Origin: Cranoglanis bouderius
Lineage: Eukaryota; Chordata; Actinopteri; Siluriformes; Cranoglanididae
DNA: 64,000 nt
NCBI GenBank assembly: GCA_023630585.1
Contig: CM042535.1
Span: forward strand, 36,919,301 to 36,983,300
Direction of reading: 5' to 3'
The notes under the pieces were generated by a model. The model made no database searches, had not been told where the DNA came from, and saw only the letters and a program-made list of their open reading frames with translations. A program made the translations under genes and the position numbers. Positions 1 to 11,524 of this stretch are shown here, in pieces; the first letter of the stretch is position 1; each line of letters begins with the position of its first letter.

Positions 1-1468
1 GACTTCGGTATTAGCTAGCCAGCTGAATGCTAAGTTACAAATTAGTTGTCTGGCTAGTTGTATTTTTAGTGAGGTGTTTTTTTTTTAAACCCATTTCAGA
101 GATATTAATTTAAATTTAGGTCAAAATCCTTTTTAAAAATTCGAACCAGTTCCTTTCACAGTAAATAAAATGACCATGATGGATATTCACATGTATGTTT
201 ATTCAAATATTAATAATTCAGCCTTCAGACTTCCATACAGATATTTGATTTTCTTTACAGATTTGAGCACCACTAAAAATAAGATGAAATTCCAAATAAA
301 TAAAGATAAAACTCAGAAGTTAAAAGTGGGCTAAATGTGAGAGTTCAGAGGCGATCAGTAGCAACGTTTTGTCGAAAAGGATATAATCAGCACTTCTTTT
401 TTTTTTTTTGAAGCTCGATTTAAGAGCAGTAGTGTTTTTATATATTATTTATATGTATATAGGGGAAGGAGCACAAAGGCCATTTACAAAAGCGGCGTGC
501 ACAGCCAAGCAAATGATCTGGAAAATAATAGACTCTAAGGTGCAAAAACGGACTGGAACAGAAATATCGTAAACGGGAGGAAAACAGCATTGTTTAGATA
601 TTTTAATGCTTCACCATTATTCGAGGAATGGAAAAAAAAAAAAAAAGAAAGAGAAAAAAAAAAAAAAAAAGTCTTCCTTCCATCTTGGTCTTCTCACACG
701 TCAACAAACTCTGACTAAAAGTGTGTCGTCTATACAATGAAAAAAATCTCATCACAGTTTGTCAGCTACCTTTTCACCTTTTTTTAAAATTGATTTATTT
801 ATTTTTTAATAACAATATATACACTTCTACAGACAGAGAGGGACACGAGAGACGGATGAGAGAGTTCCTTCACAATTATAAAATCGCATATTAATAAAAG
901 CTAATCAATTATGAGAAAGTGATACTGATTCAAAGAATTTCTATTACGATTCGACTCGCTTATTATTACTGTTAATATTACATATTATTAAATACTTTTA
1001 TTGCCATATAAATGAGTCATAACAACGTCCACTTCTGTCTCTCAGCCTTTACTCTTGTTCATTTCGTGCTCGCATGATGACCTTTCATGGAGTTTTGTGG
1101 GTGTCACTACGAAAAGCTCAATTAGTATGTAAGGTGTCACAATTGTTCCTTCGTTATCACAAGTAGCAAACATTTCCAAACATTTTATTTCTCCCCCCCC
1201 CCACGCTGCCTTCTCTGAATCTGGAGAGCGAAAGGTTCACTTCACAATGTTTTTTTTTTTGATTGTTTCAAGTTTTAAATAGTTTTCTTGTTGCAGAATA
1301 CACTACCCCGTTTTTTGTTTTTTTCCATTTCTTAACTTACATACAGTACACGGGGACACAAACTTTTGGAATAATTAATATCGGCTATGGAAGGTGTTTC
1401 TTGAATTTAATACCTAGTGAAATAAAAACTGCTCTGTGTGCGTCACGGAGTTTAGTACGGGTGCATAC
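1..1468 (-). other. kdm4c: kdm4c intron at left window edge
   Basis: This AT-rich stretch has several poly-A and poly-T runs and no exon that I can support on either strand. It lies directly downstream (minus strand) of the half-PHD2 exon, whose donor reads CTG|GTATGC. I therefore read it as intron leading to the remaining PHD2 and Tudor exons outside the window. If the donor were skipped, translation would stop about 28 codons later at 1385, so part of this stretch could be the 3' UTR of a short isoform, but nothing supports that directly. Confidence 0.6.
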
Positions 1469-1959
1469 CAGTTTGTATCTCTGTGCAGGGACAGCGCTGA
1501 CGTCGATGGGACTCCTCTTCACTACGTCAGTGAATTTGACCTCGGGAAGACCCACAGCACACATCACATGGGCCCATCTGGAACACATCATAAATCAACA
1601 CCTACATTACACGCAATCGTTTACACGTGAACCAACGTGCAGAAAATTCCGGTTTAGTTGTTTATAAGATACGTCCGAGAGCTCTCACCTGTTGTCTGTT
1701 GTTCTTTTCAACGCACCGCCTCTCAAGTTACATAAGCAGCATTCCTGTTACACACACACACAATAAACCATGCTATTAAAAAACTATTTTAATAATCCAA
1801 TCTAGAATATCTGTTTGAGCGATCACGTACAGCGGTTAGATCTCCACACGAACAGCGGTCACATGTCCAGTCCTGGGTGACTTCATGAGCAGCGACACCA
1901 TAGCAACCTGTACAGTGGGGGGGGGGATAAAAACATTTAACTAGATCTGCATGTACAGT

Positions 1960-2002
<43 letters not shown>

Positions 2003-5000
2003 GCGTACTGGCATGAACTTGAACGCAGCAGTGTTTACAGGCCACAAGAGGACTGGATCCATCTTCCTCCAGGAGTGTGTTGGGGGGACACGACCCCTCA
2101 CGGTACGCGAAGCATATTTCAGGAATCAGAGGTCGCGACCTCGCCGTCGCCTCTCCGACCGTCATCGTGACCTCGGGTCTGCTTTCGTCTTTCGTCTCTT
2201 CGGGCTGGTGAGAAACGTTCATAACATTGCAACGCAGCAACATACAAACCTTGTGTAACAGATGTGCAGCAGCTGTTAATTCATCGTTATGCCCTGTAGT
2301 ACATAATGATAGTTGCTATGACCATAGTTGTGTTCACTCAGTGGCGTGCCTGGACCCTCGTCTCTCGCTTCCGACTAGCTAAATTCAGTTTCATTTTTCC
2401 TAGCATCTAGCATGTCATGACCACAGTTGTGTTCGCTCACTGGCGTGCCTGGACCCCGGCACTCGCTTCCGATTGGCTGATTTCAGTTTAGTTTTTCTCT
2501 GCCCCCGTTTCCCTGTTCCTAGCATCTAGCACAAATCGCTATCGGGATGTGGGTTACCTGATAGTAAGGCATGAATAGTGTGCATACGGCGCAGTTCGGC
2601 GCCGTTTTAGCCGCTGCGATGTTGTACTCTCTCTCCGATGGGAAGTGAGTCTTCCTGCTGTGCCAGAGATGAACCAGGGGTCTCGCCCAGACGTCAGCCT
2701 CCTGCAGTTCTTCCTCCGCGCTACACTCCTCCATGGGTTCTGATACACAGACATGAGACGGTATAAACAATTAAGTGTCAAGTATCATGTCCAAAAAAAA
2801 AGAAAAAAAGAAAAAAGCAAAACCATACACATATTAGAGAGGTGAGGCTGTGAGGCTGTGTACCTATTCCATTAAGTTTAAAAACCGTGACACGATGGTG
2901 CATTTGTTACACCACAGCGCCATTTAATTCTCGATTCTGATTGGTCAGAAGGTGTTGATTAACTTAAATATTCATGCCCGTTTTCAAACCTGTTATCGTT
3001 TCTATAGCAACAAAAACAGATTATAAAATGTCTAATTGTTGATAGGGTGAAGATTTCTGTAAGGACACATTTACTTAGCTTTTACGGAAGGAGTCTCCAG
3101 TAACTAAGTAACCAAGTCTTCAGAACGGATGAGTTTACACTTTAAGGTTTGTTAAAAATGTGTTAAATGTGTTAAAAATTAACGAAAAATAGAGGCTGGT
3201 GAGGAAAAGACTGTTTATAGCTGCTATAAGATAAGCGATAATGTAATTTATAAACTTACCATCATCGCTGTTGGCTTGCTGCTTCACGGCACTGGGAACC
3301 GCCCTGGCTGTCGGTTTCCTCAAAGGGTGGCGCCAACTTTTGGTCATTTTTCTCTTCACCGTGGGCATGGTGTACTGAAAGAAAGTAAAAGAGGACCAAA
3401 AAATGATTCACATGATTAAAACAGTGTCAGTTTGGGCCGATGTTAGAGTCGGGGATACTCACGATGCAGATTTCTCCAGGCTCAATTCCTGAATCTTCAT
3501 ACTCCGCCTCGCTCATGGAGTTCTCCTCACCAGACTCGCTGCTACTGTCTGACCTCTGAGGCCTGTCCGGAGAATCAAGAAGCTCCGTCCCAGAATGATG
3601 AGCCACGCTGGGTTCCAGATCAGTAAACGTCAGGCTCTTCTCCGGAAAGTCTGAAGGATCGGGGCACTTCACCTGCTGGCACCGAGGCTCCGCCCACATG
3701 GCGTAAGGCACCGCTAGCTCGGAAACTTCGGGATTTTGGTAGCTTAGGTTCTTCCAGATGGTAGAAGATTCCCCAAAGAGGTTTGGTAATGCAGAAGACG
3801 TGAAGTCGGCTTGGTCGAGAGGAGACGAGGGCTTGTCGCGAGGGTTCTGGCCATAAGACGTGCAAGGAGACTCAGTGGAAAGTGTGTTAGTGTTCGCTGA
3901 TAATGGAGAATCCTTCACAGAGCTACATGTGAAAAGTTCAGTACTGGCTTTGGGGTGATGTGAGATATCCATGGATGCAGATCCATCTCCAGCTTTCCTT
4001 TCGAGAAGTTCCTCGTTAGTGTCTGGATCAGAGCCGAGTGATTGGCTGACGTCTTCTTGGAATGGATTTGGGCACCAATCAGAATCAGGATACGGTGCTT
4101 TAGAGCAAAGGCTGATTTCACCCATCCTGTTCTGAGGCGAGGTGGAGTTTTCTGGCTCATTAGGATTCGGAAGTGTGTTATCACCGGACTGGACGGCGAG
4201 GGTCAGGAAGGGCATTTCAGATGACAGATTTGGAGACTTTCTTCCCTCGGGATCCTCCGTGACCTCTGGCGTAAGGAGAGGCATGTCGGACGAAGGAGCT
4301 CCTGAATGTTCTACGAATTCGCAGGTTTCAGTAGTGATTGTTGTACTAGAGGGATTTACAGCAGAATGGTTTTCTTCTTCTTGACAAGGGGATTGATTTG
4401 GGGATTTGCTGCTCGAGGATTTGGCAATACACAAACATTCAGAAGTTTCTTCTGAGTCCAGCATGTCATCCATACCAGAACCAGGAGCTTCATCAGCTGA
4501 GGTTAGAGACTCATTGGTTCCCAAGGATTCTGTTGCCATGTCTTCTGGATCAGGGGGCGGGATTTTGGGAGGGACTCTTTTAGAAGATTGGAGCAATAAA
4601 TTGCTCTTGACTCGTGTGACCTTGACGAAACACATCTGTTGACACAGACTAGTGGACCCTGCAGGAACAAAACAAAGTGAGGGGTTTATATATAAATAGG
4701 ACATACTATCATGAAAAAAAAAAAAAAAAAAAGAGAGCAAAGCGCTATAGTACAAAATAATTACGGGACAGAATCACGTGTATAACCTGAGAGGCGTGAT
4801 GCATTGTGGGGTTTGGAGTCTTCCTCCTCTTTCGCTTCCTCTTCCTGGTCACTCATCCGTGTAGTTGCGTTTTCCACGACAACCGGCTGCTGCACAGTTT
4901 GCAGTCGTTTGGAGCGCGTGCAAGGGTAGCTCGCTCTGACAAGACACGGACAAAATATAAATACACTAATTAGCTTATTAATAACTAGAGCAGGATAAAA

Positions 5001-8000
5001 AACAAACAGACAAAACAGGTCATTCATACCTTTTGTTGGCTGTGGTCCTGCGGCGTCTCTGGAGCCACGTTTGGAGCTCGGGCGTGGTGCTGGGTGTGGC
5101 CAGGGTGTGGTCTATCGAGCATGCGTCTTTGCCCTGCGTCCACGCCTGATATCGGTCTGGTTGGAAACGCCTCACGAATGGGTCCATGGAGATCTTCACC
5201 ATGTCCTTACTGCACGTGCACTGTGGAAAAGAAATCTAAATGAACTCACGAGTGGAGTTAAAGACCGAGGCGGCAGTTCCTATTCCATGCACTTATGGAA
5301 GGAGTCTCCAGTGTCAGCAGCACTTTCTAATAGTCAGTACGTTTTCCACCACAGGAAAGTCTTTCAAGAGAGTCTGGTGAGGGGACGACTTGCTTGCAGC
5401 TGCTATAACGTAAGCGATAAGAGGAACGAACTCGTTTCGTGGGCGTTCCACAACATTAAACGTAACTATAAATGGATAAAAAGCATGATGTGTAGTTTCG
5501 TTAACATTTAACAATGGCCAAACTGGTAAATCACTGGCAAATTGTTGTAGTATAAGAGGAATAAAACACTTGTTTTGAAAAATAATCAACTTCCGGGTGA
5601 TAACAATAACACCACTGCATCACTGATTATTTTCTTATAACATCACACCATTTTTAATTCCTTACTTAGAGTGATAGAATGATGGTAGATAATTACCCCA
5701 GCTATTTTAGCTACTGTAATGACAACCCCATATAATGCAACACAGCAAGATATACTTGCGTAATATAAGAATACGTAATAAAACAATAGTAAGCGATTAT
5801 AACTGAAACGTAGCGTACGATGAACGTACCTGAGTGGCGACTTTGCCGTAGTCGATCCAGCGCAGACTGGCGAAGTTGGTGGACTCGGCGCAGTTGAAGC
5901 CGTGGTTGAAGCCGGCATGGTAGCCATACGGAAACGTGATCATGAACTCTCCGGCCTCTTGTGTTATCTGAGCGTACACGTATATATACACAAACCAACG
6001 TTGCATAACGGTTTTACGAAATACAGATCAGTTCACTTAACGTTTTATTACTTAATAAGCTACACTACAAGGCTAAATGTTCTGTATGTGGAAGCATCAT
6101 AGCTCTAGTACCAAACATGTCTCGTCTGATTGACTGCACTGTTTTGCGCAGAAGCGTTCCTTTAAAACGTCAGTTTGTACCTTATCAAACGGGATGCTGT
6201 ATTTCTTCAGCACAGAAGGTGATATGAGGGTCATCTTGTGTCGGAGAAAAGCTTCACAACTCTTAAAGCTGTTAGGGAAAAAACCTGAGGGGGAAGAAAA
6301 AAAAAAAAAAAAGACACACAACCATCACCTCCACATACAGGACATTGTTATTAACATTAAAAAGAGTTCCGTTCACGAAGAGGCTACATTTCAGGCGACG
6401 TTTGCATCCCGAGATAATCCCAGATTTCACCACCAAAGGTCACCATCCTAACGATACCGAAATGCACGTTACCGCCCAATTACGCACCAAATATAATTTA
6501 CTTCCTCACTTTCATTCTGGACCGATCTGAAGGTGTGACTCAAATTTTAAAGTGCATTTCCTTCAGCAGGAACCTTTTGAGTATCTCAGGAACTCTCAGG
6601 CCAATTTTATTTCCAGGGTTATGGTTCCAGGAACCTTTTTAAGTTTATTCTCCAAAGTAGGTTGAAATTGAAATCTTCACTAGCTATGTTTCCATTCGAG
6701 CCGCGAATTTAACTCGCGTGAAGAATTGGAATATTGCAGAAGACGTTCGCGAATAAAGCACAGTTTCCATCCCGTGTGTCCAAGAGAACAAAATCGTCAC
6801 TTACGAGGAAACCGGCGCAAACTTAAGTCGTCTATCCAAACTTAGGCTGCAGCGTTCACGCCGTGTCGGAATTACCGTAATTACTAGATGACAACCCGGA
6901 CGTTCTACTCTGAGCTGTTCGGAATTATGCGACATTAGACATTATATGGTTGTCCAACTCTGTGCTAGCTACATATATCCCAATGCTGCAACGTAAATAA
7001 AAACGAACGTCTGTTTTTTGGACTTGGATCTGTACGTGATGTGACGTCACGCTTTAACAGACAACTATAATAATAATAATAAATCTAATCTAGAAACAGA
7101 AAGATGGGATTGTAGTTAGTTAGCCGATTCTAGATATTAGTCTTAGGAGCGTTGTTATGGTTACAGTAACAGTGAGTGTTTGTTTTTTGTTTCCATATCA
7201 GGACAAAAAGAGAGAAAGTGTTTACCTGTGGCTAATCGCTCCAGTCGCTTCCCGTGTTCTGGAGGAATGGCGTACCTGAAAAGTTTAAATGAACCGTTTA
7301 TCTGATTAAAATCCGATCACACAAAAGATAAAGACACAAAGAGACTAGATGCTAAACTGGTAGCTACTGGCACCTTCCTTATTAGTCTCGGCTGATTATC
7401 TACATCCGTATGTGTGTGAGCTGTTCTGTGACCTTGCCGTGATGCAGGCTTTCAAATCTGTCGTGATCTGTCTAATCGGTTAACAAACAGCATGACAGCA
7501 CACATCACTAACCAGAACTTGGGTTCTCCGAAGTGCAGGTAGTTGATGCTGTAGAGGTCCATGTCCTCCGTGTGCCAGGAGAAGCTCGTCTTCCACATGC
7601 CGAAGTACAGGTAGGGGGTGTTCACGCCTTGGATGGAGACGCCGCAGTCCTCCTCGATCACGTCCAGGATGGAGTTCAGGTGCCCGATGTTCCACTCCTC
7701 AACGTCCTGACATCACACACAATCTTTTTCCTCAGATCCCAATACTGAAGCTATATAATTAACGATTAACACATTATCACGCTAAACATCTCGGAAATTT
7801 TTAACGCCGCTGTTTACAGCCTGACCTCGTCGTACAGCGTCCCGCTCACGTCCGCGCCGTATATGGGTGGCACAAACGTCACGTTCTTCCAGTACTTTCT
7901 CTCGAGGTCCTCGTAGTTCAGGTAGCGAGGAGTGCAGTACCTGCACGAGACAATCCAAAGATCAAAAGCAGACCTCATTAATTAGTTTGCTAAAATATAT

Positions 8001-8885
8001 TTATAATAAGACAAATATGTATAATAAAGCCTGGACTGAAATTAAAGTCCAGCAGAAATTAAACGTTCACTATTTCACTAGAATTTCAAGGCTAAGGTTT
8101 GTTTTTTAAAAACAAACGTGTGTGTGTGTGCGCGTGTGTGTGTGTGTACGTGTGTGCCTCACTTGTCGCTATTCGCCAGCCTGCGAAACTCCTGCACGCT
8201 GAGCGGCTTCTTCTGGATGTTGTACTGAGTGAAGAGCCCTGATTGGCCGGCCACCATCTGCTGAATGGGCGCCTGGATGACCAGGTCATCGATGTCATCG
8301 TAGGTGCGTCTCGGCTTCCAGCCCTTCGGCGGTATCACCTGCGAGGACACACACCGACGATCTGATTCGGCTTTATAGGAAATAATTATCCCTTATGTAG
8401 GAAGGAAATATGTTTTTTTTTTCCTTTCCTGCCCAATGTAATACGATGGAACGTAGAAGCAAGAAAATAATTTTAAAAAGACGATGTATGAACCAGAACG
8501 AGTGTAGTCTATTGCTGCACAACTAGTGCCAAGTTGTAACGGTCGCATCAGTCACTGAAAAGTTTGCTTTCATTTCAACAAAATGGTACAGAATAACATT
8601 TAAGAGAAGATTACAGAATAGAATAGCACTTGATCCAGCACATCGTACAGAATACCTTGCACAGGAAACAGTGACGTACGAGGTAGTACTGTTATCAATC
8701 GCTCTCAGATCGAAAGTAAGTTTATAAAAGTATGGTCTTGCCTTAGCCAGACCGGCACGGTGCGCTCCCTGAGACTCCATGTACACCAGATACTTATTAA
8801 AATCCTGAAATTCCTCCATGGTGGGATGAAAGGTCATAATCTTGCACGCGGGGTTCGCGGAGGCGTTCGCCCCGACACCCGCCAT
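1469..8885 (-). CDS. kdm4c: kdm4c, JmjC histone lysine demethylase 4C (3' end outside window)
   Basis: Nuclear Fe(II)/2-oxoglutarate dioxygenase family that removes methyl groups from H3K9me3/me2 and H3K36me3. Coding exons in transcript order: 8742-8885, 8163-8338, 7826-7940, 7513-7706, 7226-7275, 6181-6284, 5830-5967, 5030-5220, 4787-4935, 3463-4658, 3260-3374, 2558-2739, 2009-2204, 1831-1907, 1689-1744, 1469-1577. They join in frame to 1064 codons. JmjN is in the first two exons (CKIMTFHPTMEEF). JmjC shows the iron ligands in WHTEDMD and GYHAGFNHGFNC, and the zinc ligands in KSCEAFLRH and CTCSKDM. The 398-codon exon 3463-4658 is acidic and Ser/Pro-rich linker. KSWRHPLRKPTAR, PHD1 (HCCVQVHASCYG) and the start of PHD2 (ECCLCNLRGGALK, WAHVMCAV) follow. 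The wording fits KDM4C better than KDM4A or KDM4B. The start ATG lies 19 bases inside an exon. Tudor exons are not in the window. Confidence 0.95.
1962..2001. repeat. (TG)n microsatellite
   Basis: About 20 TG units in the kdm4c intron right after the PHD1 exon donor at 2009 (minus strand reading). Confidence 0.9.
2320..2531 (+). repeat. Two-copy tandem duplication of about 100 bp in kdm4c intron
   Basis: Copies start at 2320 and 2419 and share GACCA(C/T)AGTTGTGTTC, ACTGGCGTGCCTGGACC, CTCGCTTCCGA and the closing CCTAGCATCTAGCA. They are diverged at about one base in eight, and copy 2 has a 15-bp insertion. Confidence 0.75.
2910..3245 (+). repeat. GGAGTCTCCAGT-family repeat, copy in kdm4c intron
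   Basis: Shows the family landmarks: TCGATTCTGATTGGTCAGAAGG, GTGTTGATTAACTT, CGGAAGGAGTCTCCAGT and TATAGCTGCTATAAGATAAG. Confidence 0.65.
5265..5655 (+). repeat. GGAGTCTCCAGT-family repeat, copy in kdm4c intron 8
   Basis: Clearest 3' half of the family: TATGGAAGGAGTCTCCAGT, GTTTTCCACCACAGGAAAGT, GCAGCTGCTATAACGTAAGC, GTAACTATAAATGGATAAAA, TAAGAGGAATAAAACACTT and AATAATCAACTTCC, then CACTGATTATTTTCTTATAA. Confidence 0.75.
6680..7200. repeat. Repeat-like sequence in kdm4c intron
   Basis: Starts AGCTATGTTTCCATTCGAGC, a phrase typical of short non-autonomous elements in teleosts, and contains AAAGCACAGTTTCCATCC. No second copy lies in the window and no ends could be fixed. Confidence 0.3.
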
Positions 8886-9674
8886 GACAGCCTGCCTTTC
8901 CTTCCTGCGGTGGGAAACAACAACAACAACAAAAATAAACACACAATAAATAGGACACGTATTAAACAGAGAACAGAGGACGACTTGAAAACAGACAGTG
9001 ATGTTTCAGTGAATGAACGCAGCCACAATGTGATCACGTGACCCTTACTCAGGCTTTAAATTATTTATTTAGTGCTACTGTCGATTTTTCTGATGCATAT
9101 TCCTTACATTACTGGTACATATTAGAAAATTATCATACTACTACTACTACTAATAATAATAATAATAATAATAATAAGTTGAGATAAGATATAGATAAAA
9201 TATAAGTTAAGGATGATTTTAGACTAGTCACTAATTTAAAAGCCTAAAAAGCAAAAACTAAACTTTTCTCACTTCACCATCCATGCAAACGTCTTCACAA
9301 ATGCATTTTATTTCTTTATTTTCTTTCTTTTTCTAACCCAGGCCCGTTTTTAACATTTAGCCAGCTAAAACACCAAAACAAACACCAAAATGCGTCACAA
9401 AAACACATAATTTAATCATAACTATCTTATTTAGGAAAATATAACGTTTAAAAATTTTAAGCTCGAGCTGTGCTGGTGTAATAAGTAAGTCTGCTGTTGT
9501 TGATGTACAGGTGGCTATATCCAAGGCTAGCTAGCGTTAGCCAGTTAGCTGACATTGTAGCACTGAGCTAGGATTTATCCACTAAACAAACACCTTGACA
9601 CGCAAGCACAACTCCAACATGCATTTTCCCGGAGTATTTATTAAAGTTACGATGACTTTTGCGTAAAAAATTAC

Positions 9675-9795
9675 CTCAGTGTTTAAGGAAATAGCAGCGT
9701 TGTTGACAGTGAAAGCCCTTTAAATAGCCTCAGCTGTGCGACTAGTTCAGGAGCCACGCTGCAAATCTATCCTTGTGCCTACATCCGGGCACTAC
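9675..9795 (-). promoter_or_regulatory. kdm4c: Probable kdm4c first non-coding exon and start region
   Basis: On the minus strand a donor-like CTGAG|GTAATT ends at 9675. The first coding exon begins with an acceptor at 8905 (CCACCGCAG), leaving 19 bases of 5' UTR before the ATG, so an upstream non-coding exon is required. The sequence around 9720-9820 is richer in GC than its surroundings and contains ACATGGCG near 9810, which resembles a YY1 site. The exact start is not visible; the upper limit is a guess. Confidence 0.45.
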
Positions 9796-10264
9796 GTTTA
9801 TTGAGGCAAACATGGCGTCTAACACTCAAAGTAGTGCTCTCTGTGTATAGTAAGCTGATGTTTGGGATTCGGCCCAGCTAGTATCGCGCGATTTCATTTC
9901 TTCTTCTTCTGTGTATGTTTGTTACAGTGAGCTCTTAATGTACGTTGCCGCCTGTTGTATTAAATATTATTATTTGAATAAAATAAAGGATAATTTTACT
10001 GTTTTACTTGTATATACGTACGTGCTAAACTAATTCACTTCCTTATATTACTTAAATTGCACGCTTGAATGGTTTTACTTTTTTCTAAACTGATAAAACA
10101 ACAACAACAAGCTAAACACGTTTCATATTAGCATTTTTTTAAATATCTTTTTTTATTCGCATCATAATTCTAAAATGTCAACATAACCAGTTTTCACAGA
10201 GCTTGGACTATAATATGTGGGAAATGTGACAATTTTAGCTGGAAAAAGGGTGTGTCGCGGTGCC

Positions 10265-10296
10265 TAATGAGTCATGACTCGTGAGTCATAAGTCAT
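10265..10296. promoter_or_regulatory. AP-1-like TGAGTCA cluster
   Basis: Two TGAGTCA heptamers (10268-10274 and 10282-10288) flank an overlapping TGACTC, followed by a further GTCAT. This is a compact palindromic cluster matching the AP-1 (TRE) consensus. It lies in the 1.4-kb gap between the inferred kdm4c and frmpd1 start regions, so it could act on either gene. Binding is inference. Confidence 0.35.
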
Positions 10297-10439
10297 ATCT
10301 TAGGCATCGCTCTTGTTAAAAAGTACCCCTACATGAATATGGTTTGAAACCCGGCCTTTTCAAGACAGGAATACGTCGAAACATTGCTAATATATATAGA
10401 GAGAACAGAATTACACATTTACTATGGTGTAATAATGTG

Positions 10440-10975
10440 TCGTTAACAAACGAGTCGGCTCTTTGAATCGGCTATTTTAGGTGAACCTTAGGAGCCGACT
10501 CGCATATATGAGCCACAATGTAATGCTGTTTTGCTTATTAAAATGTAGAGTAAGTGTTCATGAAACGATTTTGGTCATAAGAAGAACACTCGGAGGTGGA
10601 CCTATCGCAATGGTGTCCGGTTCAGAAATAAAGAAATGGCAATGAGCCGTTTGGGAGTCGAGTCGGCTCAGTTCACCGAGAAGAGCCGATTCACTGAAAA
10701 GAGCCAAAATTCGCCAAATGCTAAGTGAACTTTAAGAGTCGACTCGTATATATGAGGTGTAAAGTATGAGCTGCTGTTTTGTAGACTAGGTAGAGCGATA
10801 TTTTGGTGACGAAACAATTTTGTAAACAATCACAGGGGGAAATGTCGCAAATCGTCCGGTTCAGAAATAAAACTGTCAGTGACAAGTTTGGGAACCGAAA
10901 GGCTCTGCTTTTATTGATGAGCCGAGTCAAATAATTTGACTCACTTCAAAAGAGCCAGAAGTTTCATGACTATCT
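10440..10975. repeat. Tandem pair of about 270-bp units with GAGTCGGCTC ends
   Basis: Two diverged copies follow each other. Each has a GAGTCGACTC/GAGCCGACTC-type palindromic motif, a CGTATATATGAG-like stretch, ACGATTTTGG or ACAATTTTG, and TCCGGTTCAGAAATAAA. The repeated GAGCCGACTC ends resemble terminal repeats of small hAT-type elements in fish; the family assignment is inference. No protein is encoded. Confidence 0.5.
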
Positions 10976-11199
10976 TAAAGGGCGTTTAATTGATGGACCT
11001 TAACGACCACAGTTTTGAGACACTGTATTTGTGACGGTGTAACTACTGCCGCCTGGTGGTCATTTGGAGTTTGGCCTGTAATGATTAAAAAATAATGAAA
11101 ATAATAAAATAATGAAAATGATAGAAAAGCTAGAAAATGTAGACTATACTAGCCTGTTAGCATAACACCGTTTATATAGTCAGTCAGAGATTAGGCGCG

Positions 11200-11208
11200 A
11201 GTCAGAGA

Positions 11209-11255
<47 letters not shown>

Positions 11256-11465
11256 AGAGTGTGAGAGAATGGAGCGCGCGCCGTGTCCATCTTCCCTCTC
11301 GTGCGCCGTGCGCGCGGCTCCGTCGAACACCACGCGCTGAGTACAGAATTTAAAATTTATAACGTCTTTTTAACGGTTTTAACGGATTTTTCATTTACAA
11401 TCGCTATAAAACTGTATGTATATGGATAATTCTGTGACCTGAGGCGTCAGATATATACGTTAGAG
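11200..11465 (+). promoter_or_regulatory. frmpd1: Probable frmpd1 promoter and first non-coding exon
   Basis: A sharp island of GC and CpG (11271-11345, rich in GCGCGC) stands in an otherwise AT-rich region, preceded by a (CT)n(CA)n tract. It is followed by a strong donor, AGAG|GTGAGT, at 11465/11466. The first frmpd1 exon with coding sequence opens with an acceptor at 27184 and only four bases before its ATG, so a non-coding first exon upstream is required. This is the best candidate I see, implying a first intron of about 15.7 kb. Confidence 0.45.
11269..11340 (+). CDS. Possible 23-codon upstream ORF in frmpd1 leader
   Basis: Within the CpG island an ATG opens a short reading frame (MERAPCPSSL... 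ending in TTR) that stops at TGA before the inferred donor. If the island is the frmpd1 first exon, this would be a complete upstream ORF able to lower translation of the main frame. Its high GC composition makes chance ORFs likely, so confidence is low. Confidence 0.25.
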   Translation: MERAPCPSSLSCAVRAAPSNTTR

Positions 11466-11524
11466 GTGAGTATTTAAAAATATTTAATATTTCTTTACAC
11501 CATTGTAAGTATGAAGATGTAAAA

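Larger units (their letters stand above)
4787..8885 (-). other. kdm4c: kdm4c catalytic JmjN-JmjC exon block
   Basis: Nine exons encode the catalytic core in the known KDM4 order: JmjN, a helical mixed region (DDIDDLVIQAPIQQMV, LFTQYNIQKK), the JmjC beta barrel (VNTPYLYFGMWKT, WHTEDMDLYSINYLHFGEPK, PPEHGKRLERLA, FLRHKMTLISPSVLKKY, QEAGEFMITFPYGYHAGF), then VKISMDPFVRRFQPDRY. Every metal-binding residue expected for the family is present, so the enzyme should be active. One difference from mammals is PKFW where the family usually reads PKSW. Introns are short, 80-940 bp. Confidence 0.93.

Noticed and set aside
5071..5511. 146-codon plus-strand frame
   Set aside because: Overlaps the antisense of a kdm4c exon and a dispersed repeat; no family resemblance.
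1469..8885. Assignment to kdm4a or kdm4b instead of kdm4c
   Set aside because: CKIMTF, RWIDYGKVA, KSWRHPL and WAHVMCAV follow the KDM4C version; kdm4a and kdm4b differ at these places as I know them.
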